64,000 nt of DNA from the NCBI GenBank assembly GCA_016198755.1, contig JACQIB010000001.1, positions 129,178 to 193,177 of the forward strand, given 5' to 3'. This document shows, piece by piece, positions 14,518 through 23,080 of the stretch. The DNA is from Candidatus Aenigmatarchaeota archaeon (GTDB lineage: Archaea > Aenigmatarchaeota > Aenigmatarchaeia > Aenigmatarchaeales > JACQIB01). Within the stretch, counting starts at the first letter, position 1, and the number at the start of each line of letters is the position of its first letter. The notes under the pieces are model-generated. The model was given only the letters and a program-made list of their open reading frames with translations. It ran no database searches and was not told the DNA's origin. Position numbers and translations under genes: made by a program.

Positions 14518-16743
14518 TCACACTTTCATTTTGGACAATCTAAGAGAATTTGTGACAACAGAAACAGAGCTCAAAGCCATTGCAGCGCTTGCAACTATAG
14601 GATTCAAAAGCATGTATTTTCCAAGTACAGGCTCAAGGAAACCAAGGGAAACAGCTCCGCTAAGGAAGTATAAAGCTCCTGCAGCAATAGGAATTCCCAG
14701 AACATTGTAAATAAAGGCCCAGAACAGATTCTGGCGTATAATTCCCATTGTTTTCCTGCTCAGGTTAAGTGCAGTATATACTCCGTTCAGATCCCCCGAA
14801 ACAAGTGTTATATCAGAAGATTCTATTGCAACATCTGTCCCAGTCCCAATTGCAATACCCAGATCTGCAGCAGCCAAAGCAGGCGCATCATTTATTCCGT
14901 CCCCAACCATTGCAACCTTCTTTCCCTCCTTCTGTAACCCCCTTACTCTCTTTTCCTTATCCTGCGGCAGAACCCTTGAAAAAACCCTTTCAATACCAAC
15001 TTTCTTTGCTATAGCAGCAGCTGTTTCAGGCGCATCCCCAGTAACCATTATAACCTCCTTTCCCAGTTCCCTTAATTTCTTTATTGCTTCCACTGAACTA
15101 TCTTTTATTGTATCAGCAAACCCTATTATCCCAACAACTTTCCCATCAACTGAAACAAGGGAAACGCTCTTCCCTTCTTTCTGCAGTACACCAGCTTCTT
15201 TAGGTATTTTCCTGAAGTAGAGTTCACTTCCCACAACAACTTTCCTTCCTTTTACAGTTCCAATAACAGCCTTCCCAGGAACAGCTTTGAACCCTGAGAC
15301 AGCCAAAGACTTTGCTTTCATTTCTTTCGCTTTTTTAACAACAGCCTTTGCCAGCGGATGTTCGCTTTCACTCTCCAGTGCAGCAGCATAAGCTATTATT
15401 TCCTTTTCTTCCATTCCAACTGATATAATATCTGTAACAGCAGGCTCGCCCTTTGTTATTGTTCCAGTCTTATCCAGCAGCACAACATTTATTTTTCCTG
15501 CAGTTTCCAAAACTTCAGCACTTTTTATTAAAATCCCCTTCTCAGCCCCTCTTCCAGTTCCTGTAATTATAGCTGTTGGAGTTGCCAGTCCCATTGCACA
15601 TGGACATGCAATTATTAGCACAGCAATCATTGCTGTTAGGGCTACAGTAAAGTTTCCAACAAAAACCATCCATGCCCCAAAGGAAACTATAGCAATCAAA
15701 ATAACTATAGGCACAAATACAGCAGCTACCCTGTCCACAAGGTTCTGTATAGGCGCTTTAGAGCTCTGCGCCTCTTCCACTAATTTTATTATCTGTGCTA
15801 ATGCAGTTTCAGCTCCTATTTTTTCAGCCTCTATTTTCAAGCTCCCTGATTTATTTATTGTCCCTCCTATAACCTTTCCATTTTTCTCTTTATCCACAGG
15901 CAGACTTTCACCTGTTATCATGCTCTCATCCACAGCTGAAAACCCGCTCAGAACAATACCATCAGTTGGTATTTTCTCCCCAGGCTTTACCAAAACTATA
16001 TCCCCCTTCTTCACATCCTCTATCCTGACCTCAACAATTTTGTTTCCCTTAACCAAGTGGGCTGTTTTTGCCTGCAGTCCAATAAGTTTCTGCAAAGCTT
16101 CCGATGTCCTGCCTTTTGCCCTTGCTTCCAAGAATCTTCCAACCAAAATCAGTGTTATTATGGCAGCTGAAGTATCAAAATAAGTTCCTGTTCCCAATCC
16201 GGAGCTTTTAAAAAATTCAGGCAAAAAAGTTACAGCTAGGCTGTAAAAATAGGCAGCACTTGTTCCCACAGCTATCAGTGTGTTCATATCAGCTGTCCTG
16301 TGCTGAAGAGAAAGTAAAAAACCTTTATAGAACCTTAAACCAGACCAGAACTGCACAGGAGTAGCCAAAGCAAGAAGTATATAGTTTAAAATCCCTTCAG
16401 GCAATATCATAAAAACAGAAAATAAAACAATCGGTAGTGTTAGAGCAGATGAAACAATAACAAGTTTCTTTGTTTCTTCAATTGCTGCTTTCCTTCTCTC
16501 CTTTTCCTCATTCAGGCTTATTTCTTCCTTGATAACATCATACCCTATATCCTCTATAGCTTCTGCGATTTTGCCCAGAGAAGTCTTCCCGCTCTCATAT
16601 TCTATGGCAGCTTTTTCAGTAGCCAAATTAACAGAAACAGAACTTACCCCATTTACCCCCTTAACAGCCTTCTCAACCTTTGCAATACAGGAGGCACATT
16701 CTAGCCCTTTCACTGTTATTATAGCCTTTTCTTTTCCCAACAA
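14518..16743 (-). CDS. copA: Copper-exporting P1B-type ATPase
   Basis: A complete 741-residue heavy-metal P-type ATPase that pumps Cu+ out of the cytoplasm. It has one N-terminal metal-binding domain with CASC near residue 18, the membrane CPC motif (CPCAMGLATP) near 381 that marks copper transport, the phosphorylation site DKTGTITKG near 424, SESEHPLAKAV (the HP motif) near 450, and GDGINDAPAL near 615. The last transmembrane part ends with a region containing MALSSVSVVTNSLRL, typical of CopA. It lies 6 bp downstream of the copper chaperone gene in the same operon, opposite a Cys-rich PadR regulator. Confidence 0.97.
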   Translation of the reverse strand: MLGKEKAIITVKGLECASCIAKVEKAVKGVNGVSSVSVNLATEKAAIEYESGKTSLGKIAEAIEDIGYDVIKEEISLNEEKERRKAAIEETKKLVIVSSALTLPIVLFSVFMILPEGILNYILLALATPVQFWSGLRFYKGFLLSLQHRTADMNTLIAVGTSAAYFYSLAVTFLPEFFKSSGLGTGTYFDTSAAIITLILVGRFLEARAKGRTSEALQKLIGLQAKTAHLVKGNKIVEVRIEDVKKGDIVLVKPGEKIPTDGIVLSGFSAVDESMITGESLPVDKEKNGKVIGGTINKSGSLKIEAEKIGAETALAQIIKLVEEAQSSKAPIQNLVDRVAAVFVPIVILIAIVSFGAWMVFVGNFTVALTAMIAVLIIACPCAMGLATPTAIITGTGRGAEKGILIKSAEVLETAGKINVVLLDKTGTITKGEPAVTDIISVGMEEKEIIAYAAALESESEHPLAKAVVKKAKEMKAKSLAVSGFKAVPGKAVIGTVKGRKVVVGSELYFRKIPKEAGVLQKEGKSVSLVSVDGKVVGIIGFADTIKDSSVEAIKKLRELGKEVIMVTGDAPETAAAIAKKVGIERVFSRVLPQDKEKRVRGLQKEGKKVAMVGDGINDAPALAAADLGIAIGTGTDVAIESSDITLVSGDLNGVYTALNLSRKTMGIIRQNLFWAFIYNVLGIPIAAGALYFLSGAVSLGFLEPVLGKYMLLNPIVASAAMALSSVSVVTNSLRLSKMKV

Positions 16744-16749
16744 AACCCC

Positions 16750-16950
16750 CTACAAAACCTTGTATCCGCTTTTTTCTATCGTTTTCCTTGCATTTTCATC
16801 TGTTCCTTCAACTTCAAGTTTGGCTTTCCCGCCCTTAAAACTGACCTCAGCAGATTTTATTCCCGTAGTCCTTAAAAGGGCTTTAGTAAGGGTTTTTGCG
16901 CATCCCTCGCAGTGCATACCTCCTATCTTCAGCTCTATTTTGTTTGACAT
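16750..16950 (-). CDS. copZ: Copper chaperone, HMA domain (CopZ-like)
   Basis: A 66-residue single heavy-metal-associated domain with the metal-binding motif GGMHCEGC (MxCxxC) at residues 10-17 and the usual beta-alpha-beta-beta-alpha-beta size. It would carry Cu+ to CopA, whose gene starts 6 bp downstream. The start ATG is close to the palindromic region at 16952-16972, so binding there would control the whole operon. Confidence 0.93.
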   Translation of the reverse strand: MSNKIELKIGGMHCEGCAKTLTKALLRTTGIKSAEVSFKGGKAKLEVEGTDENARKTIEKSGYKVL

Positions 16951-16951
16951 G

Positions 16952-16972
16952 TCTAAATTTAGATATATCTAA
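16952..16972. promoter_or_regulatory. Overlapping palindromes: probable operator of the copper operon
   Basis: Two perfect palindromes overlap, TCTAAATTTAGA (16952-16963) and TTAGATATATCTAA (16959-16972), built from the half-site TCTAA/TTAGA. They lie between divergent copZ-copA and the PadR-type gene, just upstream of copZ. This is a natural binding site for the dimeric regulator encoded next door. The assignment is inference from symmetry and position. Confidence 0.65.
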
Positions 16973-17005
16973 CTATTTAAATATATCCTATAATGAATAT
17001 ATTGA

Positions 17006-17392
17006 ATGAAACTTGTAAGTATACTCAAGCTACAGCTGCTTTTACAGTTAAGAGAGGGTAAAAAATACGGCTATGAGTTAATGAAGGGAAGCGAGGTTTT
17101 GCTCGGGAAAAAAATAAGCCCAAGCCAAATATATCCGTTTCTTGCAGAACTGCAAAAATCCAGACTGATTAAAATAGTAAAAAGGAGCGCACGCGATAAA
17201 AAACTCTATTCTTTAACAGAAAAAGGAAAAATATTCTCAGAAAATACTCTCCAACGATTGGACAGCATGTTTGCCCTTGCCAACAGGGACAGGATTAAAA
17301 AATGCGCACACTGCGGGTGTTTTGTTTATGGAAAATCATTTACAAAATCCGGAAAGCACTTTTGCTGCGGTTCCTGCGCCAATAATTTTTAG
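17006..17392 (+). CDS. PadR-type regulator with C-terminal Cys-rich (TRASH-like) metal-sensing tail
   Basis: Residues 5-75 form a PadR-like winged helix (LLLQLREGKKYGYELMKGSEVLLGKKISPSQIYPFLAELQKSRLI). The last 35 residues contain CAHCGC and FCCGSC, six Cys spaced like a TRASH-type metal-binding domain. Archaeal copper regulators with a winged helix plus TRASH are known, usually on an Lrp-like rather than a PadR scaffold. Divergent placement beside copZ-copA and the palindromic operator suggest a copper-responsive regulator. Its stop overlaps the stop of aIF2-gamma by 4 bp. Confidence 0.85.
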   Translation: MKLVSILKLQLLLQLREGKKYGYELMKGSEVLLGKKISPSQIYPFLAELQKSRLIKIVKRSARDKKLYSLTEKGKIFSENTLQRLDSMFALANRDRIKKCAHCGCFVYGKSFTKSGKHFCCGSCANNF

Positions 17393-18576
17393 TGTATTTC
17401 TCCCCAGCCAATTAATTTCCAGCCCTCTCCCGTAAATCTTGAGAAAACAGCCCTGCTACCCGCAGAACAGACTGGCAGCTTGAGTTCAAATTCTATATTA
17501 CCCTTTTTAATAGTTTTCACAACACCAACAGTTCTGGCAGCCCCAATGCTTATCATAACCTGCTCCCCCAACTTAATAGGTTCTATCTTCCCTATTGGTG
17601 AGAACTTTATAGTTAGTTTTTCTATAACAGCTGGCATTTTTCCGGAAATCCCAGCCACAGAACCTGCAAGGCTGTCAGCTTTTGTAAGCGAAGGATCCAG
17701 TTCTGTTAACACTCCCAAAAGCCCCCCAGGCCCAGCTTCCTCTATATCTTTCCCAGCCTTCTGCAGCCCAACAATCTTGCTTACAATCGGAACATACTGC
17801 CCTTTTATTTTTATTCCAGGCCTTATCTCAATCTTTTCTCCAACCTTCAAAAATCCCTGTAACAATGCACCGCCAACAACACCACCTTTCAGGTCTTTTA
17901 TTTTTGATCCTGGTTTGTTAACATCAAAAGACCTTACAACAAGCATCTGTGTATCAAGTTTATTGTTCCTGTCAGGAGTTGGTATAATTTCCTCAATAGC
18001 TTCTATCAATTCCGGTATACCAACCTTCATCTGTGCACTCACTGGTATTATGGGAGCATTCTCAGCCACAGAACCTTTCAAAAACTCCTTTATTTCCTTA
18101 TAGCTTTGAATTGCTCTCTCTTCTGAAACCAAATCTACTTTGCTCTGTACAACAACAATTTTTTTCTGTCCAATTAAATTCAAAACATTCAAATGTTCAG
18201 CAGTCTGAGGTTGCGGGCATTTCTCGTTTGCAGCAATTAAAAACAAGACCCCGTCCATTAGCGAAGCAGCTGAAAGAACAGTAGCCATTAAAGTTTCATG
18301 CCCAGGTGCATCCACGAAAGAAATAGTCCTCTCCGGTTCACACTCTTTCCCATGCTGCAAACATTTAGCATGTGTTGTAAAATGCCCATCACACTTGTAA
18401 ATTGTAGCATCCGCATACCCCAACTTTATAGTAATCCCTCTTTTCAATTCCTCCGAGTGCTGTGCAGGCCATTTTCCTGTTAAAGCTTCCACAAGAGTAG
18501 ATTTTCCATGGTCCACATGCCCCAGCGTTCCTATATTTACCTCAGGTATAAGCCTTTTATCCACTTCCTTTCCCAT
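17389..18576 (-). CDS. eif2g: Translation initiation factor aIF2 subunit gamma
   Basis: This is the GTPase subunit of the archaeal aIF2 complex that delivers initiator Met-tRNA to the ribosome. The 395-residue product has G1 GHVDHGKSTL near residue 20, DAPGHE, and the G4 element written SKVDLV rather than NKxD. A zinc knuckle (CDGHFTTHAKCLQHGKEC) lies near residue 58, and two beta-barrel domains follow. I chose ATG 18576 over the upstream start at 18624: a TATA-like TTTTTAAG lies about 25 nt before it, and the extension is not family-like. Gene order S6e then aIF2-gamma is interrupted here by purA and an ABC transporter. Confidence 0.96.
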   Translation of the reverse strand: MGKEVDKRLIPEVNIGTLGHVDHGKSTLVEALTGKWPAQHSEELKRGITIKLGYADATIYKCDGHFTTHAKCLQHGKECEPERTISFVDAPGHETLMATVLSAASLMDGVLFLIAANEKCPQPQTAEHLNVLNLIGQKKIVVVQSKVDLVSEERAIQSYKEIKEFLKGSVAENAPIIPVSAQMKVGIPELIEAIEEIIPTPDRNNKLDTQMLVVRSFDVNKPGSKIKDLKGGVVGGALLQGFLKVGEKIEIRPGIKIKGQYVPIVSKIVGLQKAGKDIEEAGPGGLLGVLTELDPSLTKADSLAGSVAGISGKMPAVIEKLTIKFSPIGKIEPIKLGEQVMISIGAARTVGVVKTIKKGNIEFELKLPVCSAGSRAVFSRFTGEGWKLIGWGEIH

Positions 18577-18665
18577 GCGCACCAATAGGGGGGAGAGGCT
18601 TAAAAACCTTTTCCGCACGCACATCTTTCATAAGGTATTTATCCTTTCCTTCCTAGAGATTTTAC

Positions 18666-20006
18666 ATGGTTAATACATTGATTGTTGGAGCCCAGTGGGG
18701 AGATGAGGGAAAGGGAAAGTTTGTAGATGCACTCGCAGATGGACATAGAGTTGTTGCAAGGTATAACGGAGGTGATAATGCTGGTCACACTGTTGTTTAT
18801 GGAGGAAAAAGATACGCTGTGCATGCAATCCCCTCAGGAATTTTCCATAAAGATATAATGAATGTTATGGGAAGGGGAATGGTTGTAAGCCCGCGCAGGT
18901 TGGTTGCAGAAATGAAGCAGCTACAGCAGGCAGGGATAGAAGTAAGCAAAGACAATTTAATGATAGACTATGGAATACACTTGATACTTCCATATCATGT
19001 TGCGCTGGATAGCGCGGGAAGCGGGAATATAGGAACAACTGGAAAGGGTATTGGGCCAGCTTATGCTGACAAGGCAAACAGGATTGGTGTAAGGCTGGCA
19101 GACCTGAAAAAACCCAGAGAACTAAAGGAAAGGGTAGAAAGGAATGTTAAGCTTCATAATAACACAATTGATTCCAACACACCTGTATTCGATGAAGACC
19201 GGCACGTTGATTCTCATGATATACTGAAAGAGCTGGAGGAAGAGGGTGCTGCTCTGCTAGAATATGCTGGTGATGTTGGAGAATTCCTAGATGGGAAGGA
19301 TAGTATACTTGTTGAAGGTGCACAGGGAGTGCTTTTGGATATAGATAACGGAACCTATCCTTTTGTTACAAGTTCCAGTATTGTAGGAGTTGATGGTGGT
19401 TTAGGCTGTCATATTCCAATAGAGCGCAGGATAGGGGTTGTAAAATTAACCCAGAGCAGGGTTGGGAATGGCCCTTTCCCAACAGAGTTGGGAACACAGG
19501 ATGATTTGAAACCTGAGAGAAAGGTTGATGGAAAAGAGAGGGAAGAGCTTTTGAGAGCGCTCAGGGAAGGAATAAACGATGGCACAGCAACTCCCTATGA
19601 AACAGGAAGGTACCTGAGAGTTAAAGGCGGGGAATATGGAACAACCACTGGCAGGCCAAGGAGGATGGGCTGGCCAGATATACCTCTAATTAGGTATGCA
19701 AGGAGAGTAGCAGGCTTAACAGAGCTGGCTGTTACAAAGCTGGATATATTAACGGGATTAAAAACTGTTGAGCTATGTACTGATTATAAAAAACCAGTGT
19801 TTGTTCCAACAGATCTTGGGAACGCAGAACCTGAATATGCAAGCCGCCCAGGTTGGGAAGGGGGTATAACAGAAGCAGTTGACTGGGAAGATTTGCCTGA
19901 AACAGCCTGCAACTTCTTAAGAACTATAGAATATTTAGCTGGTCTTGAAATCGGATTGCTTTCCACAGGTCCTGACAGAAACCAATTGATAGATACAGAA
20001 GCATAG
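18666..20006 (+). CDS. purA: Adenylosuccinate synthetase
   Basis: PurA joins IMP and aspartate with GTP to form adenylosuccinate, the first step from IMP to AMP. The 446-residue protein starts with VGAQWGDEGKGKFVDALA, the family GTP-binding loop, and has GDNAGHTVV near residue 36, GTTGKGIGPAYADK near 117, and the GTTTGRPRRMGW signature near 330. A TATA-like TATTTATCC about 28 nt upstream supports ATG 18666 as a leaderless start. It is divergent from eif2g. No other purine gene is seen nearby. Confidence 0.97.
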   Translation: MVNTLIVGAQWGDEGKGKFVDALADGHRVVARYNGGDNAGHTVVYGGKRYAVHAIPSGIFHKDIMNVMGRGMVVSPRRLVAEMKQLQQAGIEVSKDNLMIDYGIHLILPYHVALDSAGSGNIGTTGKGIGPAYADKANRIGVRLADLKKPRELKERVERNVKLHNNTIDSNTPVFDEDRHVDSHDILKELEEEGAALLEYAGDVGEFLDGKDSILVEGAQGVLLDIDNGTYPFVTSSSIVGVDGGLGCHIPIERRIGVVKLTQSRVGNGPFPTELGTQDDLKPERKVDGKEREELLRALREGINDGTATPYETGRYLRVKGGEYGTTTGRPRRMGWPDIPLIRYARRVAGLTELAVTKLDILTGLKTVELCTDYKKPVFVPTDLGNAEPEYASRPGWEGGITEAVDWEDLPETACNFLRTIEYLAGLEIGLLSTGPDRNQLIDTEA

Positions 20007-20007
20007 C

Positions 20008-20787
20008 TCACTCATACTTCTGGAAAAATCCAGTTCTTAGAGAATGTCTCATTTGTGCCTTAAGTACAATCCAGAAAATTCCAATGTAAATTAAATCTGC
20101 AATGTAGAATTTTGCAATCATTACCCAGTCATAAGCTCCATGTATGAAAGCTCCTCTCAATCCTTCCAGACCATAAGTTGGCGGCAGCCCATAGGAAACA
20201 AACTGCAAAACAGGTGGCAGGACAGAAACAGGGAAAAACACCCCCGACAATAAAATTAATGCATCAGCCACAGACCAGATTAAAACCTCAGCGTTTACTC
20301 CGTATCTCAAAATTGCAGATGAAATTATTATGCCTATGCCCATACCAAACAGGCTCAAGCCAAAGAAAACAGCAAAAAGATAGAGCAGGTTTATTGAAAA
20401 GAGATTAAACCCAAAAACAAAAAAGGCTATTGTAGATGTAATTGCAATCATTGCAGCAGATCTGAATAATCCAAACAGCCAGTTTCCTATAATAAGCTGC
20501 CACTCAGGAATCGGAAGCATTCTGAGTTTTTTCAGGCTCCTGTGCCATATATCCCTCACAAATGTATAGGAGGTATCCACATGGGAAGTAAACATATAGC
20601 TCCAGGCAATGCTGCCTGTTACAAGTATAACAAGCCCTTCTTTGCTCTGGATAAAAGTTGCAAAGAAAGCCAGAGAAGACATTATAATAACAGGCCAGAA
20701 AATAATGGAAAAAACCTCTACACCAGTCCTTTTAAGGTAAACAAAATTCCTTAACATTAAGGCCTTAAAAACAGTTAATGCGCTCAT
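20008..20787 (-). CDS. ABC-2 type transporter permease
   Basis: A 259-residue integral membrane protein with six predicted membrane helices and the ABC-2 layout: an N-terminal amphipathic stretch, then for example IIFWPVIIMSSLAFFATFI, a MFTSHVDTSYTFVRDIW segment after helix 2, and a late LILLSGVFFPVSVLPPVLQFVSYGLPPTY element that is typical of the family. It overlaps the ATPase gene by 4 bp. Together they form an exporter or membrane-remodelling transporter of unknown substrate; no resistance or lipid gene is adjacent. Confidence 0.9.
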   Translation of the reverse strand: MSALTVFKALMLRNFVYLKRTGVEVFSIIFWPVIIMSSLAFFATFIQSKEGLVILVTGSIAWSYMFTSHVDTSYTFVRDIWHRSLKKLRMLPIPEWQLIIGNWLFGLFRSAAMIAITSTIAFFVFGFNLFSINLLYLFAVFFGLSLFGMGIGIIISSAILRYGVNAEVLIWSVADALILLSGVFFPVSVLPPVLQFVSYGLPPTYGLEGLRGAFIHGAYDWVMIAKFYIADLIYIGIFWIVLKAQMRHSLRTGFFQKYE

Positions 20788-21500
20788 TCCAGCCCCTCCC
20801 TTGCCAGTTTTATGAAAGCCTTTTCAAGTGTTTTGCTTTTTGTCTTTCTCAAAAGTTTTTTAGGTGTGTCTATTGCAATAATCCTCCCTTTGTCTATGAA
20901 CGCAACCCTGTCACAAATCTCCTCTGCCTCATACATGTTATGTGTAGTGATTAAAACAGCAGAGCATTTGCTTTTTAGCTTTTTGATGTATTTTCTGACA
21001 ACAACTGCAATTTGCGGATCCAGCCCAATTGTTGGCTCGTCCAGCAAAACAACTTCCGGCCTGTGCTGTAAGGCTATAATCAATCCTAATCTCTGCAGCA
21101 TTCCACTCGAGTAATCCTCAATAAGCGTGTCCAGCTTATTTTCCATCTGGAACTCTTTCGCAAGCTTAAAATCAGGTTTTACACCATAACAGTCTGCATA
21201 AAATTTCATATGTTCCCTTCCTGTTAGCTTTGGCAGGAATCTTGCATACCCACCGCTCAGTCCAATAATTTTTCTCAGCTCCAGAGAGTCTTTTGCAGGA
21301 TCCAATCCCATAACCCTTGCTTCCCCCTTTTCAGGCAGCAAAAGTGTAGAAAGAATATTTACAAGTGTTGTTTTCCCAGCCCCATTAGGTCCAAGCAAAC
21401 CAAAAATCTCCCCCTTTCCAACTGTAAAAGAAACATTAGATAGTGCTCTAACTCCCCCAGCAAATACTTTCTCAAGTCCATTCACAACTATAGGTTCCAT
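20784..21500 (-). CDS. ABC transporter ATP-binding protein
   Basis: A 238-residue ATPase of the ABC-2 exporter class. Walker A GPNGAGKTT is near residue 40, the signature YSSGMLQRLGL near 131, Walker B VVLLDEPTIGLD near 152, and the switch His in ITTHNMYEAEEICD near 187. It drives the permease encoded next, with translational coupling through a 4-bp overlap. The pair sits between S6e and purA, which is not its usual neighbourhood. Confidence 0.95.
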   Translation of the reverse strand: MEPIVVNGLEKVFAGGVRALSNVSFTVGKGEIFGLLGPNGAGKTTLVNILSTLLLPEKGEARVMGLDPAKDSLELRKIIGLSGGYARFLPKLTGREHMKFYADCYGVKPDFKLAKEFQMENKLDTLIEDYSSGMLQRLGLIIALQHRPEVVLLDEPTIGLDPQIAVVVRKYIKKLKSKCSAVLITTHNMYEAEEICDRVAFIDKGRIIAIDTPKKLLRKTKSKTLEKAFIKLAREGLE

Positions 21501-21537
21501 ATCGCACTTTATCTATTGCGCAGAACTTAAACCTTTC

Positions 21538-21945
21538 TCAGGCCTTCTTCTCTTCTGTTCCCTCAGCCTTTTGCTTTGGTGGGATACCCAGAATAGTTGG
21601 AATATCCCCATCCCCCTCAACAACTTTACAATTAACTTGTCCTGTGCGGTCAGAAATAGTATTCCCAACAATATTTTTCCTTTTCCTCTGCCCCTCTTTC
21701 TTTGGAATAAACCCTGGTGGTCCAGATAGCAAAATTCTTTTCCTCCCAGGCCCATCCACCTCAGCTCTCATAGGAAACCCTTCCTTATCGCTCCCTCCAG
21801 TTATCTGTAGAACAAATCCCCCTAATCCAATCAAAGAACCCTCAATTTTCTCCCCAATCTTTCTTCCAATAAGTGTCGGCACATCCTTTTCTATCTGCCA
21901 GCTCTTCTTTGTTTTTGGTTCGTTTATTACAATTCTCAATGCCAT
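21538..21945 (-). CDS. rps6e: 30S ribosomal protein S6e (eS6)
   Basis: Residues 5-115 match the S6e core: IGRKIGEKIEGSLIGL, ITGGSDKEGFPMRAEVDG near residue 48, and GQRKRKNIVGNTISDRTGQVNCKVV near 90. The 135-residue length is usual for archaea, with a charged tail. ATG 21945 is preferred to the upstream start at 21981. In many archaea S6e follows aIF5B; here the second MNT-HEPN module lies between them. Confidence 0.96.
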   Translation of the reverse strand: MALRIVINEPKTKKSWQIEKDVPTLIGRKIGEKIEGSLIGLGGFVLQITGGSDKEGFPMRAEVDGPGRKRILLSGPPGFIPKKEGQRKRKNIVGNTISDRTGQVNCKVVEGDGDIPTILGIPPKQKAEGTEEKKA

Positions 21946-22053
21946 TATTTCCACCTCAGTTCTGCTGGAAAACCAGCTCACTACCGAGTGCTTACTCTAT
22001 TGCTCAGAGCCTATTTAAGTCTTTCCTACACACGTTTGGTAACTGGTTATTTG

Positions 22054-22458
22054 TCATAAGTTTTTATTTAATAGTGTCCTTAGTTTTTCAATAATATCCT
22101 TAATATCTTTCTCTCTTCTGATTAAAAAATGTTCTTCTGCAAAAAACCCCTCGTAAGTAATCCTATTTCTAATAACACGAAGCATATCTATCAAATCGAG
22201 CTCGCTCCTTTTGAAATGGGTTTTATAGTTATTGCCCAAATATTCGACTAGCTTTTTGTGGCTCAGTGTTTTGAAGCCATCTATAAGCAATAGAGCTGTA
22301 ATAAGCTCTTTAATAATTTCATAATATCCCTCCAGAACTAAAGATGTGAACCGTTTCCTATCAATAGTTTTCAAATTCTCTTCGCGTGCTGCAGCCATTG
22401 CTATTATGCTTTTAGCTCGTTCTATGTCTGGAGAAACCTTAACAATATCATTTTCCAT
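22054..22458 (-). CDS. HEPN-like protein, partner of second MNT module
   Basis: A 134-residue all-helical protein. The segment FTSLVLEGYYEIIKELITALLLIDGFKTLSHKKL and the later MLRVIRNRITYEG place it in the HEPN group of the MNT/HEPN modules. The RN of the usual RNxxxH RNase motif is present, but a Tyr stands where the His would be, so RNase activity is doubtful. Its ATG is within one base of the MNT stop (shared position 22458), which shows tight coupling. The module splits the aIF5B-S6e gene pair. Confidence 0.8.
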   Translation of the reverse strand: MENDIVKVSPDIERAKSIIAMAAAREENLKTIDRKRFTSLVLEGYYEIIKELITALLLIDGFKTLSHKKLVEYLGNNYKTHFKRSELDLIDMLRVIRNRITYEGFFAEEHFLIRREKDIKDIIEKLRTLLNKNL

Positions 22459-22997
22459 TAAAACACCTTAAGATAACCGTGTAATACAATGCCATTTATA
22501 ATGTTATTCCTGAGTTCTTTACTGAGCCTATTAAAGTTTTCTTCCCATATGATATTTATCTGCTTGTCAAGGTATTTTTCAAACTTTGCTATATCTAGCT
22601 GTTTTTCCTTTGCAACCATAAATAAATCTATATCACTTTCCTTCACGTCTTCCCCCCTAGAAAATGAACCGAAAAGAACGATGGCATCTGGCATGCAGTT
22701 TCTATCCAAAAAATCTATAAGACCAGATTCCTTTATGCTAAGTATGTTGTCCATCTTTTTAAGAAATAAAAAGTCTGTACTGGAGCGATTAGGCCAATAT
22801 ACAGGGTACTTGTATATACTGTGCTCGGATTTTATTATAAGACCTTCATTTGCCAGTTCATTCAAATACTTTGCAACAGATTTTGGAGTTATTTTTACAA
22901 TCCTGCCTATTTGCCTGAGCTGAAACCCAGTCCCTGCAGGGTTAGGGTCGTTAAAAAACACACGCAATATTTTATATCTGTTGTCTTTATACAACAT
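22458..22997 (-). CDS. Winged-helix + minimal nucleotidyltransferase (second MNT module)
   Basis: A 179-residue protein with an N-terminal winged helix (FQLRQIGRIVKITPKSVAKYLNELANEGLI, residues 22-52) and a minimal nucleotidyltransferase domain with GSFSRGEDVKESDIDLFMV near residue 110. It shares the two-domain layout of the MNT protein at 8.4-9.0 kb but the sequences are only distantly similar. The ATG lies exactly at the centre of the palindrome TACAACATATGTTGTA, with TATATA about 26 nt upstream, so the protein probably represses its own leaderless transcript. Confidence 0.86.
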   Translation of the reverse strand: MLYKDNRYKILRVFFNDPNPAGTGFQLRQIGRIVKITPKSVAKYLNELANEGLIIKSEHSIYKYPVYWPNRSSTDFLFLKKMDNILSIKESGLIDFLDRNCMPDAIVLFGSFSRGEDVKESDIDLFMVAKEKQLDIAKFEKYLDKQINIIWEENFNRLSKELRNNIINGIVLHGYLKVF

Positions 22998-23014
22998 ATG
23001 TTGTAATATTACAA
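22990..23014. promoter_or_regulatory. Overlapping palindromes at the start of the second MNT-HEPN operon
   Basis: TACAACATATGTTGTA (22990-23005) is a perfect 16-bp palindrome whose centre contains the MNT start codon, and TTGTAATATTACAA (23001-23014) is a second perfect palindrome sharing a half-site. The repeated half-site is TACAA/TTGTA. The TATA element lies directly upstream near 23018-23028. Same design as the operator at 8954-8997. Confidence 0.75.
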
Positions 23015-23080
23015 CTACTGTATATAAATTACTACTATTCTATAAAACATATATTACACTATATAAGTATGATGAGGATT

